NCBI RefSeq assembly: GCF_016908195.1
Contig: NZ_JAFBDK010000008.1
Coordinates: forward strand, 106,188 to 170,187
Direction: 5' to 3'
From: Jeotgalibacillus terrae
GTDB lineage: Bacteria > Bacillota > Bacilli > Bacillales > Jeotgalibacillaceae
Length of the DNA: 64,000 nucleotides
Part shown: positions 8,298 through 16,949 of the stretch, piece after piece
Numbering within the stretch: the first letter of the stretch is position 1
Layout: each line of letters opens with the position of its first letter
Position numbers and translations under genes: made by a program
Notes under the pieces: generated by a model
The model's input: only the letters and a program-made list of their open reading frames with translations
What the model was told of the DNA's origin: nothing
Database searches by the model: none

Positions 8298-9505
8298 TCC
8301 TGTTTCATCATCGTCTGTTCTTCAACTTTTTTCAAATGAAGGGTCAGTAAGACTGCACCTGCAACCATCACTGCACCAATCCATGGCGTATGAATTAGTC
8401 CGATACTGTCTACGATCAGACCTCCAACAAATGAACCGATTGCAATTCCTACATTAAAAGCGGCAATATTTAATGCTGAGGCAACGTTGACAGCTGATGG
8501 CACATATTTCTCAGCCAGATTGACGACAAGAATCTGGAGACCCGGTACATTCATGAAGGCGAACAGCCCCATCAGAAAGATCACAAACAGACCCGCAACT
8601 TTAAATGGTGCGGCAAAAGTTAATAACACGAGAATGACTGTCTGGAACATAAACATGACTGATAATGCTTTTAACGGATGACGGTTCGCTGCCTTCCCGC
8701 CAATCATATTCCCAATTGCAACTGCCACTCCATAGATCAGCAGTAATACACTTACCCATTTCGCATCAAAGCCTGTCACTTCTTCAAGAAGCGGTGCAAG
8801 ATAAGTGAAGGCAACAAACGTACCGCCATATCCAAGTGCTGTAATGGAAAATGCCAGCATAAGCTTACTGTTTTTCAGTATTTTCACCTGATCTTTAAAG
8901 GATGACGGCGGTGCCTCTTTCAGATTCTTCGGAACGAGAATAGCGCTTGCAGTCATTCCAATAACCCCTAACGTTGCAACGCCCCAGAATGTTGCTCTCC
9001 ATCCAAATTCCTGGCCAATAAATGTGCCAAGGGGAACACCTGTTACAGTGGCCACAGTCAATCCTGTGAACATAAATGCGATGGCACCTGCCCTTTTATG
9101 AGGCGGAACGAGATCTGCTGCAATCGTTGAACCAATTGAAAAGAAAATCCCGTGGGAAAATGCTGTAATGAATCTTGCTATAAGAAGCAATGCAAAACTG
9201 TCCGACATGGCAGCTGCTGCATTTCCGATAATAAAAACTGCCATTAAAGCCATCAGCAATGTTTTTCTGCTGACACGGTCAGTCAGTGCAGTCAGAACCG
9301 GAGCACCAATCGCAACACCCATGGCATAACCTGAAATCAATAAACCGGCAAGTGTAATAGATATAGAAAGGTCATCTGAGATTGACGATAATAGCCCGAC
9401 AGGAACAAATTCAGTCGTTCCAATTCCAAATGCACTGATCGCAAGTGCAATTAATGCAAGAGTGCCTCCTTTTTGCTGAGGCTTTTCTAAAGAATGTGTA
9501 TTCAT
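8282..9505 (-). CDS. DHA1-type MFS efflux transporter
   Basis: 407 residues, 12 hydrophobic segments, similar to the PbuE/AraJ/YdhP branch of drug:proton antiporters. The loop 2-3 motif is DRVSRKTLL (about residue 80) and the GVPLGTFIGQEFGWRATFW stretch matches motif C and the following loop. The substrate is unknown. It is divergent from an HxlR regulator at 9705, a common pairing for inducible efflux, and the shared intergenic region holds a candidate operator. The start is ATG 9505, with GGAGGAAATAAA upstream. Confidence 0.88.
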   Translation of the reverse strand: MNTHSLEKPQQKGGTLALIALAISAFGIGTTEFVPVGLLSSISDDLSISITLAGLLISGYAMGVAIGAPVLTALTDRVSRKTLLMALMAVFIIGNAAAAMSDSFALLLIARFITAFSHGIFFSIGSTIAADLVPPHKRAGAIAFMFTGLTVATVTGVPLGTFIGQEFGWRATFWGVATLGVIGMTASAILVPKNLKEAPPSSFKDQVKILKNSKLMLAFSITALGYGGTFVAFTYLAPLLEEVTGFDAKWVSVLLLIYGVAVAIGNMIGGKAANRHPLKALSVMFMFQTVILVLLTFAAPFKVAGLFVIFLMGLFAFMNVPGLQILVVNLAEKYVPSAVNVASALNIAAFNVGIAIGSFVGGLIVDSIGLIHTPWIGAVMVAGAVLLTLHLKKVEEQTMMKQDQKAG

Positions 9506-9590
9506 CTTTTATTTCCTCCTCCAAACAAATGATCACGAAGGCGCCTTTCGTGTTGTCAAATGTCATTATGAACCCGTTCAATCCCCTTGA

Positions 9591-9637
9591 GAAGTACGTA
9601 CTTTAAAGTGCGATAGGCACCAAAAAGTACCCTATGG
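9591..9637. promoter_or_regulatory. Candidate HxlR operator between MFS and HxlR genes
   Basis: Contains a perfect 12-bp palindrome AAGTACGTACTT (9592-9603) followed by two related direct halves, AAAGTGCGATAGG and AAAGTACCCTATGG. HxlR/DUF24 regulators bind paired AAGTAC-like halves in divergent promoters, so this is the probable operator. No DNA-binding data are available here. Confidence 0.45.
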
Positions 9638-9704
9638 ACGATTTTGAATGTTTCCGTTAAGATAAATCCAAGTAAGAAATCTCTTGTTAGAAGGAGGTAA
9701 AAGA

Positions 9705-10031
9705 GTGGCTTATAATATTCCGGTTGAAGCGACACTCGAAGTCATCGGTGGAAAATGGAAAGTTGTGATTCTCTGTCATTTAGATAAAGGAGAAAAGCGT
9801 ACAAGTGAACTGAAAAAATTGATGCCCAATATCACTCAGAAAATGCTGACGCAACAGCTGAGAGAACTCGAAGCAGACGGCGTGGTCAAACGCACTGTCT
9901 ATGATCAGGTTCCACCTAAAGTTGTTTATTCACTGACTGAATATGGCTGGTCTCTGAAACCGATCCTTGACGTCATGTGCAGTTGGGGAGAATGCCATAT
10001 CGAACTGACTGAAAAAGATCTTGCTCAGTAA
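9705..10031 (+). CDS. HxlR (DUF24) family winged-helix regulator
   Basis: 108 residues. Typical order: TLEVIGGKWKVVILCHL at the N-terminus, the HTH RTSELKKLMPNITQKMLTQQ, and the wing REL..DGVVKR.VYDQVPPKVVYSLT. One cysteine lies in the usual N-terminal region (VILCHL), the position used by redox- or electrophile-sensing members; others are C-terminal. The start is GTG 9705, seven bases after AAGGAGG. It probably represses the divergent MFS gene. Confidence 0.9.
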   Translation: MAYNIPVEATLEVIGGKWKVVILCHLDKGEKRTSELKKLMPNITQKMLTQQLRELEADGVVKRTVYDQVPPKVVYSLTEYGWSLKPILDVMCSWGECHIELTEKDLAQ

Positions 10032-10067
10032 AGCCGCCTGCAAAGTTTCTGCAGCGCGGTTTTTTTG
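10031..10067 (+). terminator. Terminator of hxlR-type gene
   Basis: CCGCCTGCA-AAGTTTC-TGCAGCGCGG followed by TTTTTTTG, immediately after the stop codon. Confidence 0.85.
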
Positions 10068-10095
10068 TTTAGAATACAATCCACTGCTCCATACT

Positions 10096-10410
10096 ATGGT
10101 TAAAAAGGCAGTGAATCATCCGATGTTTCCTGATATCCATACAAACTTCTGGGATGCAGTCATTGCAGTGCCAGTCGTAATGATACTGACTCAAATCGTT
10201 AAACTGACCCTCAGACCTTCAAAGACTTATGTCCCTTTTATTGCCCTTATATTCGGGTTAGGTATTTCTATTTTTATCAGCCACAGAGAAAGTCTGCTAG
10301 CCGGTATTTTTATGGGATGGTTCTATGGTTATGCAGCAGTCGGTTCCTACGCTTCACTGAAAACGACGATTCTTGCTTATCTTAAGAAGGTACGAAGAGA
10401 GCCATCTTGA
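10096..10410 (+). CDS. Small holin-like membrane protein
   Basis: 104 residues from ATG 10096, or 95 from ATG 10123; neither start has a strong ribosome site. Two to three hydrophobic segments (AVIAVPVVMILTQIVKL, VPFIALIFGLGISIFI, LLAGIFMGWFYGYAAVGS) with a short basic tail. The layout resembles holin-like small membrane proteins of Bacillus and Paenibacillus, but there are no phage genes nearby, so a lysis role is not implied. It follows the hxlR terminator and ends before a bidirectional terminator. Confidence 0.6.
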   Translation: MVKKAVNHPMFPDIHTNFWDAVIAVPVVMILTQIVKLTLRPSKTYVPFIALIFGLGISIFISHRESLLAGIFMGWFYGYAAVGSYASLKTTILAYLKKVRREPS

Positions 10411-10417
10411 TGAAATG

Positions 10418-10451
10418 AAAAAAGCAGCCTCACGAAGAGACTGCCTTTGTT
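10418..10451. terminator. Bidirectional terminator between holin-like gene and floT
   Basis: AAAAAAGCAGCCTC-ACGAA-GAGACTGCCTTTG; GCAG/CTGC and CTC/GAG arms with one mismatch and A/T tracts on both sides. Confidence 0.75.
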
Positions 10452-10456
10452 CTAAC

Positions 10457-12010
10457 CTATTCTTCAGAAGTTCCTGACCCTTCTGATGCTGATGGCTTTT
10501 GATCAGTTGCATCCGGTTCTTTTGCAGGTGCAGCTTCTGCCACTGCCTGCTTTCCATCCTGATTTGTTACAACTGTGTGCGTGTTACCGCGGTTCACCAT
10601 GTCAGAAAGCAGCTTGGATACATCAATACCTGTCAGCTCCTTCAATGGCTCCTGAATCTCAAGCATGGTCTGGGTGACACTCTTGCCGTAAGAGGATACG
10701 CCATTGCCACCGCCCGTATCAAGAATCTTAACAGAATCAATGTTTTCCATTGGCTTCGCAACCTTCTCAGCAAAGACTGGCAGCATGTCGATGAGCTTCT
10801 CAGCAAGGATGACTTCACCGTGCTCAGCAATTGCTTCAGTCAGAAGTCTTCTTGATTCCGCCTCAGCTTTACCGCGCTCTAAGATAACCTGTGCTTCTGC
10901 AAGACCTTCTTCACGCTTAATTCGCGCTTTCGCTTCCCCATCAATCTCAGCTTTACGCGCATCGGCTTCCGCCTGACGTGTAACAGAGTAGTAGTCAGCG
11001 TCAGCTTTTGCTTTACGGATTTTATTTTCCTCTTCTTCAATATCAACCTGACGTGAACGCTCGACCTGCTGGATGCGCAGCTCTTCTTCTTTACGTTTTG
11101 CAATCAGCATTAGTTCTTCCTGCTGAACTTCCTTATCAAGCTTGGCTTTTTCAAGCGTATAAGATTGCTCTGATTTCGCACGGGCACGCTCTGTTTCTTC
11201 TTTGATCGCTGCATCTTTCAGATCTTTATTCTTCTGCGCTGCAGCAATTTCTGTCTGACGCATATACTCCTGTTCTTTTGCTTCCTTATCTGAATTGGCG
11301 CGCTGAATACGCGTTTCTTTTTCAGAATTGGCTTCAGCAATTTCAGCCAGCTTACGGACTTCTGCGATACGCGGACGCCCAAGGTTTTCTAAGTATCCAT
11401 TTTCACTATCAGCATCGCGCAGATCAGTCAGCCCGAGTGAAGTGATACGGAATCCCATATCATCAAGCTGCTTCTGTGCGACTTCTGTTACCTGTTTGTT
11501 GAACGACTCACGGTCTTCATTAATCTGCTCAACCGTCATCTTTGATAAAATGGCGCGAAGATTAGCACTCAACACCTCTGCGATTTCATCTTCAAGTTCT
11601 TCAGATTTCTTCCCAAGAAACTGCTCTGCATAGTTCGCAATCCCTTTTAATGTATCAGCAACTTTGACCATCGCAACTGCATCCGCTACGATTGGCACAC
11701 CACCATTTGTGTATACACGCGGTGTTGTCAGCTTAAGCTGAAATGATGTCAGTTCAACCGGTGTCGCTGTCTGATGCATACGCAGCAGGTGTCCTCCACC
11801 ACGGATAATCTTCATAGAACGGCCTTCATTGTCTGTGAAAATATTGGTTTCTTTCTCCGAATCTCCAAGCTTCGGTCCTGTGATAATCAGTGCCTGATTC
11901 GAACGGGCTGTTCGATAGCGGATTTTGTAATAGACGAATACAACTATTCCGGCAATCGCAAGCACGACAAGAATCGGAATGATAATTGATAACGCTGCAA
12001 ATAATTCCAT
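10457..12010 (-). CDS. floT: Flotillin-like membrane microdomain protein FloT
   Basis: 517 residues: one N-terminal membrane segment (about 5-28), an SPFH/band 7 domain (about 40-230, with AVAMVKVADTLKGIANYAEQFLG), then a long charged, Ala/Glu/Lys-rich coiled coil (about 230-400) typical of flotillins, and a low-complexity acidic tail (EPDATDQKPSASEG). FloT scaffolds functional membrane microdomains and affects signalling, secretion and membrane fluidity. ATG 12010 follows GGGAGG. In Bacillus subtilis floT is cotranscribed with an NfeD-type gene; none is adjacent here. Confidence 0.93.
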   Translation of the reverse strand: MELFAALSIIIPILVVLAIAGIVVFVYYKIRYRTARSNQALIITGPKLGDSEKETNIFTDNEGRSMKIIRGGGHLLRMHQTATPVELTSFQLKLTTPRVYTNGGVPIVADAVAMVKVADTLKGIANYAEQFLGKKSEELEDEIAEVLSANLRAILSKMTVEQINEDRESFNKQVTEVAQKQLDDMGFRITSLGLTDLRDADSENGYLENLGRPRIAEVRKLAEIAEANSEKETRIQRANSDKEAKEQEYMRQTEIAAAQKNKDLKDAAIKEETERARAKSEQSYTLEKAKLDKEVQQEELMLIAKRKEEELRIQQVERSRQVDIEEEENKIRKAKADADYYSVTRQAEADARKAEIDGEAKARIKREEGLAEAQVILERGKAEAESRRLLTEAIAEHGEVILAEKLIDMLPVFAEKVAKPMENIDSVKILDTGGGNGVSSYGKSVTQTMLEIQEPLKELTGIDVSKLLSDMVNRGNTHTVVTNQDGKQAVAEAAPAKEPDATDQKPSASEGSGTSEE

Positions 12011-12096
12011 TATGTAGCCTCCCTGATAAAATTTGATTGTTCTGACTATATTTACGGTCCAAATGACAGAAAAGTTTCAAATGTTTTTACAATTTT

Positions 12097-12720
12097 CTAT
12101 AACATCTTCACGTATCCATATACCGGCACAACCCGATCATGATCGATCTCTTCCAGACTCTTCTCGTCGAACACTTCGTAAACCGAGTCCACTAAAGCGA
12201 ACCCTACTCTTTCACCACCAGATTCAGCGATCACTTCCCCGTTACCTGGCTTTACGTTCACTGGCTTCCTGATTCCTTTTTCTACACCAAACACATCAAA
12301 ATAGGAAACAGTTTTCTCAAATCCCTGTTTTTCATAAAAAGTATTAGCAGCCTGATCATCCCGCGTATACAGTTCAATAAATTGAACATATTCATATGTA
12401 CGTAACCTCTCCATCGCCTGATCATAAAGCTTCTGGGCAATCCCCTGCTTCTGATAATCCGGATGTACAGCGATCGTCTGTATGAAAGCTCCTTTTTCAC
12501 TTCTTAAAAACGTCAACTTATTGCTTGCATCATCTACGATCATATCAAGCAGACCAACCACCTGGTCACCCTCAAGTGCAATCAGTTCAATTGAAGTCTG
12601 ATTGAATACAGGTTTTTCTGTTTCCACATCCTCATAAAAAGCTGAATAAAAGTACGCGAGCAGCCTGCACCTCAGCCAGCTGTGTTCATACTGTTTATCA
12701 TAGTTTACAATTTTCATCAT
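12097..12720 (-). CDS. GNAT family N-acetyltransferase
   Basis: 207 residues. Motif A is FIQTIAVHPDYQKQGIAQKLYDQAMERL (about 95-120), followed by YTRDDQAANTFYEKQGFEKT, the usual C-terminal GNAT block; residues after 165 form an extra tail. The substrate is unknown. It overlaps the upstream GNAT gene by four bases (ATGA), which suggests translational coupling. It is the last gene of a three-gene operon with a nucleotidyltransferase first. Confidence 0.85.
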   Translation of the reverse strand: MMKIVNYDKQYEHSWLRCRLLAYFYSAFYEDVETEKPVFNQTSIELIALEGDQVVGLLDMIVDDASNKLTFLRSEKGAFIQTIAVHPDYQKQGIAQKLYDQAMERLRTYEYVQFIELYTRDDQAANTFYEKQGFEKTVSYFDVFGVEKGIRKPVNVKPGNGEVIAESGGERVGFALVDSVYEVFDEKSLEEIDHDRVVPVYGYVKML

Positions 12721-13205
12721 CGTTCCCTCTCATTCTTTATCATCCTGCTCATCACCCGCTGTTCTCCAACCGGTCCGGTGATTCTTCTTCCCGTATCTTC
12801 AAAGCCTGTACTCAGATAAAGTCTGAATGCCGCATCATTTTTCAAATTCACTGACAGCACAACCTCATCACACATCGGAATTTCCTGTCGCACCCACTCC
12901 GGGAGCAGGTTCATCGCCTCTTTTGCGAACCCCTTCCCCTGCTGTCCTTTTGTAATGGATAGTGAAGCCAGCAAATATGCAGATTCATTTTGAGTGTAAT
13001 GATTCAACCGCTCTGACTGCTCTAATACAAAAAAGCCGACAGCTTTCTCATCCGCTGTGATCACTACAGGCCACTGATCACCGGTTAACCTGATCAGCTG
13101 ATCTGCAGGCAGCGTTGTAAATTGTTCCTGTTCTTTTGGCAGGATAAAGTTTTCGAGGTCTGCCAGATGTTCTTCTGAATAATGAACGAGCCTGACCTGA
13201 TTCAA
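12717..13205 (-). CDS. GNAT family N-acetyltransferase
   Basis: 162 residues. LASLSITKGQQGKGFAKEAMNLL is motif A (QQGKGFA near residue 95) and LSVNLKNDAAFRLYLSTGFEDTGRR is the motif B region. The gene overlaps its neighbours by four bases on both sides (12717-12720 and 13202-13205), so the three products are probably made together. The substrate is unknown. Confidence 0.85.
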   Translation of the reverse strand: MNQVRLVHYSEEHLADLENFILPKEQEQFTTLPADQLIRLTGDQWPVVITADEKAVGFFVLEQSERLNHYTQNESAYLLASLSITKGQQGKGFAKEAMNLLPEWVRQEIPMCDEVVLSVNLKNDAAFRLYLSTGFEDTGRRITGPVGEQRVMSRMIKNERER

Positions 13206-13987
13206 CTTGTTACACGCTCGCCATCGAGTACTACAATCATCTTTTGCATAAATGTGTATGCATCAGATTGATCGCCCAATGTTTGTTCTAACCATGCAGA
13301 CTCAGCTTTCAGAAGTTCAACTGTCTTTCTCATTGCCTGTTCATGGTGCTGCGGTGTGATCAGTTCCAGAATATTGATCAGCTGGTTCAGCGGTTCTTCA
13401 GGTAAAGACCGCATGGCATCCTTCATCCCAAGCTGGGCACGCTCAGGTGCATAACGGTGAAGCATGACGCGTGTCAAAAACTTCATCATCAAATGCAGCG
13501 CCTCCACTGCCCAGACATCATTCCCTCTTTTCCAGGCTTTTCTGTACTGGAATAAAAACCAGCCAATATCAAAAGCCTGCTCCTCTGTCTCTTTAGGTGA
13601 CAAAGTGAGGTGCTGTTTGTCTTTGAACTGATCCAGCAGATTCTCCGGATCATATAAAACGGTAAAATAATCAGTCGTTTTGAACGTTTCTTCTGTCACT
13701 GTAAATAAATCCACATGCAGCAGGTTATCGTATACTGTAATAATCTGTGGGGCAATAATAAAAATACTGTCGTGAAACAGCATTGGTCTGTATGAAGCGA
13801 GGTGTTCCACTCTTCTTGCTAAAAATTCATCCGATTTTTCGGGGTCCACAAAGCAGTACAAATCAAGATCTGAGTGGTCATCCCCTTCATTTCTGCCAAG
13901 TGATCCTTTCAGCACCACCGCTTTGACTAACGGATCATTTTTTAAAGATTCAGTTATTTTTTCAGCTGCTTCTATCTGTATGTTCAT
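13202..13987 (-). CDS. Nucleotidyltransferase-domain protein (MNT/ANT-like)
   Basis: 261 residues. The nucleotidyltransferase signature VVLKGSLGRNEGDDHSDLDL (about residues 24-43: GS, then the two metal-binding aspartates DxD) is intact, followed by a helical C-terminal domain as in kanamycin or lincosamide nucleotidyltransferases. Such proteins transfer AMP to aminoglycosides or other targets, but the actual acceptor is unknown. First gene of an operon with two acetyltransferases, an arrangement that could suit small-molecule modification. The start is ATG 13987. Confidence 0.8.
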   Translation of the reverse strand: MNIQIEAAEKITESLKNDPLVKAVVLKGSLGRNEGDDHSDLDLYCFVDPEKSDEFLARRVEHLASYRPMLFHDSIFIIAPQIITVYDNLLHVDLFTVTEETFKTTDYFTVLYDPENLLDQFKDKQHLTLSPKETEEQAFDIGWFLFQYRKAWKRGNDVWAVEALHLMMKFLTRVMLHRYAPERAQLGMKDAMRSLPEEPLNQLINILELITPQHHEQAMRKTVELLKAESAWLEQTLGDQSDAYTFMQKMIVVLDGERVTS

Positions 13988-14010
13988 TTGACATCCTGCC
14001 TTTCCTATAG

Positions 14011-14048
14011 AAAAACCCTGTTCAGTACATTGTACCGAACAGGGTTTC
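14011..14048 (-). terminator. Terminator of the YeiH-family gene
   Basis: AAACCCTGTTCGGTACA and TGTACTGAACAGGGTTT (minus-strand reading) pair over 17 bp with a single G-T pair, followed by TTTCTATAGG. It also lies just upstream of the nucleotidyltransferase start. Confidence 0.85.
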
Positions 14049-14080
14049 CAACTACTACCTTTTTATGAACCAATACATGT

Positions 14081-15073
14081 CTAGACCACAAAAAACGTCC
14101 ACACTGAAAGCACGACTGACACACCTAAAATAATCAGAAACGGTCTCAGCGCCTGGCTGCGGATATCCTGCAGACTCACGTTCAGACCAAGTCCAACCAT
14201 CGCCGCCGTTAACAGCCACGTCGTAAGGCCTGATACAAATTCAAGTACCCCATCTGACACCGGAATGACCGGGCCAATGATATAAGTTCCAGCAATACTC
14301 ATCGCTAAAAAGCCAATCAAAAACCATGGAAAGGTGACTTTTGCTTCAGCAGACTGCGCTGACTTTCTGTTCATCCAGAACATCAGAATAAAGCATAACG
14401 GGATCAGTAAAAATACTCTTCCAAGCTTAGCAAGCAGTGCCATCGCAAGTCCGTCTTCCCCTGCAGGTTCCCCGGCAAGCGCTACATGCGCAACTTCATG
14501 CAGACTAAGCCCTGCCCACATGCCATATTCAATATCAGTCATCGGCAGTACAGGACGCAGTAACGTATAAATAATAGCAAATACCGTTCCGAGTAAAGCG
14601 ATAATCCCGACACTCATCGCCGTATCTTTTTCTTTCACTTTTAGAATCGGTGCCACTGCAGCAATCGCGGCCGCCCCGCACACACCAGTCCCGACAGCAA
14701 CAAGCATCGAGATGGCTTTATCAGCCTTGAATACTTTTGCAAGCCACACCGTAACTGCAATCGCAAAAATAATGACAGCCGCATCTCTGATCAAAAGACC
14801 CGGGCCGTCCTGTAAGACGATTTCTATATTTAACTTGAGACCGTACAATACAATGGCTGCCCTGAGCAGGCGTTTAGTTGAGAAGGTAATCCCGCTTCTC
14901 AGTCGATCCGGATAACCAAAGATCTGTCTGTAAAACACTGCAATGACAATCGCTGCAGCAAGCTGGCCAGCTCTGTCAAAACCGGGCACCATGGCAAGCA
15001 GATAGCCAAGCCCCGCAATCAAAAATGTAAATAAAACACCTGATAACCAGGCTGTTTTAGAAGATTGTTTCAT
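14081..15073 (-). CDS. YeiH/UPF0324 family putative sulfate exporter
   Basis: 330 residues and about 10 hydrophobic segments. Family landmarks include RLLRAAIVLYGLKLN (about 68-82), VGTGVCGAAAIAAVAPILK (about 125-145) and GLSLHEVAHVALAG (about 195), the last with conserved His residues. Members are called putative sulfate exporters, without firm transport data. It is divergent from a LysR regulator whose candidate box lies between them, the usual arrangement for YeiE/YeiH and CysL/YwfK pairs. The start is ATG 15073. Confidence 0.88.
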   Translation of the reverse strand: MKQSSKTAWLSGVLFTFLIAGLGYLLAMVPGFDRAGQLAAAIVIAVFYRQIFGYPDRLRSGITFSTKRLLRAAIVLYGLKLNIEIVLQDGPGLLIRDAAVIIFAIAVTVWLAKVFKADKAISMLVAVGTGVCGAAAIAAVAPILKVKEKDTAMSVGIIALLGTVFAIIYTLLRPVLPMTDIEYGMWAGLSLHEVAHVALAGEPAGEDGLAMALLAKLGRVFLLIPLCFILMFWMNRKSAQSAEAKVTFPWFLIGFLAMSIAGTYIIGPVIPVSDGVLEFVSGLTTWLLTAAMVGLGLNVSLQDIRSQALRPFLIILGVSVVLSVWTFFVV

Positions 15074-15120
15074 ATTTTCACCCCAGCCTACACTATACGC
15101 CTCGTTACATGATTAGGAAA

Positions 15121-15150
15121 ATTAATTATAATGATGTTAACTATAAGTAA
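15121..15150. promoter_or_regulatory. LysR-type operator (TTATA-N11-TATAA)
   Basis: TTATA (15126-15130), 11 bases, TATAA (15142-15146) is a perfect T-N11-A LysR box; extended arms ATTAATTATA and TATAAGTAAT keep all but one pair. It sits between the divergent lysR and yeiH-type genes and about 30 bases from the LysR start, so autoregulation and control of the exporter are likely. Confidence 0.6.
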
Positions 15151-15175
15151 TACTGATGGAAAGGTGATGAACGAA

Positions 15176-16045
15176 ATGGACCAGCAGCTTAAAGTATTTA
15201 TTGCTGTAGCGGAATGTCAGAGTTTTTCACAGGCAGCCGCACAGCTTCATATGACACAATCGGCTGTCAGTCAGCATATAAAAAGCTTTGAAAAGCAAAT
15301 CGGCGCAACGCTGCTTGAGAGAACGAATAAATACGTCAGACTGAATCAGGCTGGGGAGGTTGTGTATCAACATGCTCTTGAAATCACCGGACTCTATGGC
15401 AGAATGCAGCGTCTGGTTGATGATCTGACAAACCACGCAGCAGGTCCGCTTAAAATCGGGGCAAGCTATACATTTGGAGAATATGCCCTGCCTCCTCTCA
15501 TTGCCAGGCTTCATCGCCTGTACCCTGATATTGAGCCGGACGTGACGATCGGAAATACCGCTCATATTGTTGAGCTGGTAAAAAACAATCAGCTCGATAT
15601 CGGCATTGTAGAGGGACAGGTGAAAGCTGGTCGTACATTGACGATTGAGGAATTTGCTGAGGATGAAATGGTTATTGTAGGCGCGCATGATCATGAGGGA
15701 ATGACCCCAGACTCTGATACACTCGCCCGGCAGTTATGGGTGTGCAGAGAGCCGGGTTCCGGTACACGGGAAGCAGCCAAAGTGATCTTCAATCAATTTG
15801 GCATCACACCTGCGCGGATGATGACCTTCAGCAGTACCCAGGCGATCAAACAGGCTGTAGAATCCGGTCTCGGTCTGACACTGTTATCAAAACTCGCAAT
15901 TCAAAAAGAGGTTGAATCCGGTACACTTAAAGTGATTCAGGTAGATGGTCTTCCTTATAAGCGTGCTTTCTCTACAGTCATTACGTCATCTTTCCAGACA
16001 AAAGCACTGCAGGAATTTCTAAAGCTGTTGTATGCGAAGAATTAG
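15176..16045 (+). CDS. LysR family transcriptional regulator
   Basis: 289 residues with an N-terminal winged HTH (FSQAAAQLHMTQSAVSQHIKSFEKQIG, about 18-45) and a LysR substrate-binding domain (about 90-285). It resembles the CysL/YwfK and YeiE group, which fits its position divergent from a YeiH-type exporter. The start is ATG 15176, nine bases after AAGGTG; the in-frame ATG at 15167 is a weaker choice. The inducer is unknown, perhaps a sulfur metabolite. Confidence 0.9.
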   Translation: MDQQLKVFIAVAECQSFSQAAAQLHMTQSAVSQHIKSFEKQIGATLLERTNKYVRLNQAGEVVYQHALEITGLYGRMQRLVDDLTNHAAGPLKIGASYTFGEYALPPLIARLHRLYPDIEPDVTIGNTAHIVELVKNNQLDIGIVEGQVKAGRTLTIEEFAEDEMVIVGAHDHEGMTPDSDTLARQLWVCREPGSGTREAAKVIFNQFGITPARMMTFSSTQAIKQAVESGLGLTLLSKLAIQKEVESGTLKVIQVDGLPYKRAFSTVITSSFQTKALQEFLKLLYAKN

Positions 16046-16299
16046 TTTTGGGTCCGGCTGCGGAGTGGACTGTGGAGTTAGAATTATATAAATGGTGATT
16101 GTATTACTCCCGGAGCTGATAGAATTAATCAGATTGGTGTAGGAATTCCAGGCGCTTATGGCACTGTCATTGTAATTAGTGTAAAAGGTGATTGAATAAC
16201 TCATCAAGCTGATAGATATTTTCTAAAAGATGATGCAAATCCCCTTCCCTGCCACAACTACAGCCACTTAAGGCAGATCGAACCCACTTTTGACTCCAC
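16046..16299. repeat. Intergenic region with an imperfect 32-base direct repeat
   Basis: Two copies, at 16094-16125 and 16187-16218, share GGTGATTG, ACTC and AGCTGATAGA at identical spacing (about 26 of 32 bases), 93 bases apart. Between them one plus-strand frame reads a short glycine-rich stretch ending VISVKGD before TGA, but there is no start codon or ribosome site. This may be a decayed gene or a duplicated regulatory segment after lysR; I see no known family. Confidence 0.45.
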
Positions 16300-16330
16300 T
16301 ATAAAAAGCAGGCCTGGCGCCTGCTTTTTC
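16300..16330. terminator. Terminator of PPOX gene (also able to serve lysR)
   Basis: AAAAAGCAGGC-CTGG-CGCCTGCTTTTT; symmetrical stem with A and T tracts. The minus-strand PPOX stop codon begins at its edge. Confidence 0.85.
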
Positions 16331-16949
16331 AATACAGCTTATTCTGATAGCTATTATTTAACCTTTCCTCGATCCCTACTTCTGTCAGATCAGGCAGCTT
16401 GGCATGAGCCTGAATCGCTTTTGCCGGTTTTGGCAGCTCTTCCTTTTTAAGCCACGAATCAGGCTTCCACAGTCCAGACCTGATAAATGCTTTTGCACAG
16501 TGAATGAAGCATTCATCCACTTGCACTTTAATTGCAAGAAGCGGACTTTTTCCGTTTACCGCCATCGACTCAAGAACAGAAGACTCTGTCACAAGTACTG
16601 CACGGCCATTAACCCTGAGCGTCTCCCCAAGACCCGGGATCATAAACAATAACCCGATACGGGGATTCTGCAGCAGATTAGAGAGTGAATCCGCCCGCTT
16701 GTTGCCAGGACGCTCCGGAATAAGCAGATGCTGATCATCCTGAACCATCACAAAGCCAGGTGCGTCTCCTCTTGGTGAAGCATCACAAAACCCGTTTTCA
16801 TCTGCTGTTGAGATTGTCAGGAACGGGGATTTACTGATGAACGCGCGGCAATGTTCATCCAGATGATCAATCACTTTATTTTGAACCAGTTGACTGGGTT
16901 CACCTAAATAGTGTCTCAGCTCTTCTTCTGTTTTGATATCGCCCATCAT
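16329..16949 (-). CDS. Pyridoxamine 5'-phosphate oxidase-like FMN flavoprotein (MSMEG_1061 family)
   Basis: 206 residues. The split-barrel PPOX fold is shown by FLTISTADENGFCDASPRGDAPGFV (about 43-68), LLIPERPGNKRADSLSNLLQNPRIGLLFMIPG (about 75-105) and ETLRVNGRAVL. These are the FMN-binding strands of the MSMEG_1061 subgroup. The physiological substrate is unknown. It overlaps the upstream small membrane gene by four bases. Confidence 0.85.
   Translation of the reverse strand: MMGDIKTEEELRHYLGEPSQLVQNKVIDHLDEHCRAFISKSPFLTISTADENGFCDASPRGDAPGFVMVQDDQHLLIPERPGNKRADSLSNLLQNPRIGLLFMIPGLGETLRVNGRAVLVTESSVLESMAVNGKSPLLAIKVQVDECFIHCAKAFIRSGLWKPDSWLKKEELPKPAKAIQAHAKLPDLTEVGIEERLNNSYQNKLY

Noticed and set aside
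10096..10410. Phage holin implying a prophage
   Set aside because: No phage gene lies nearby; the similarity is only in membrane topology.
10704..11633. Several plus-strand frames antisense to floT
   Set aside because: They mirror the Ala/Glu/Lys codons of the flotillin coiled coil and lack ribosome sites.
16019..16207. Minus-strand 62-codon frame rich in Ser, Thr, Ile and Asn
   Set aside because: No ribosome site; overlaps the end of lysR and the direct-repeat region.
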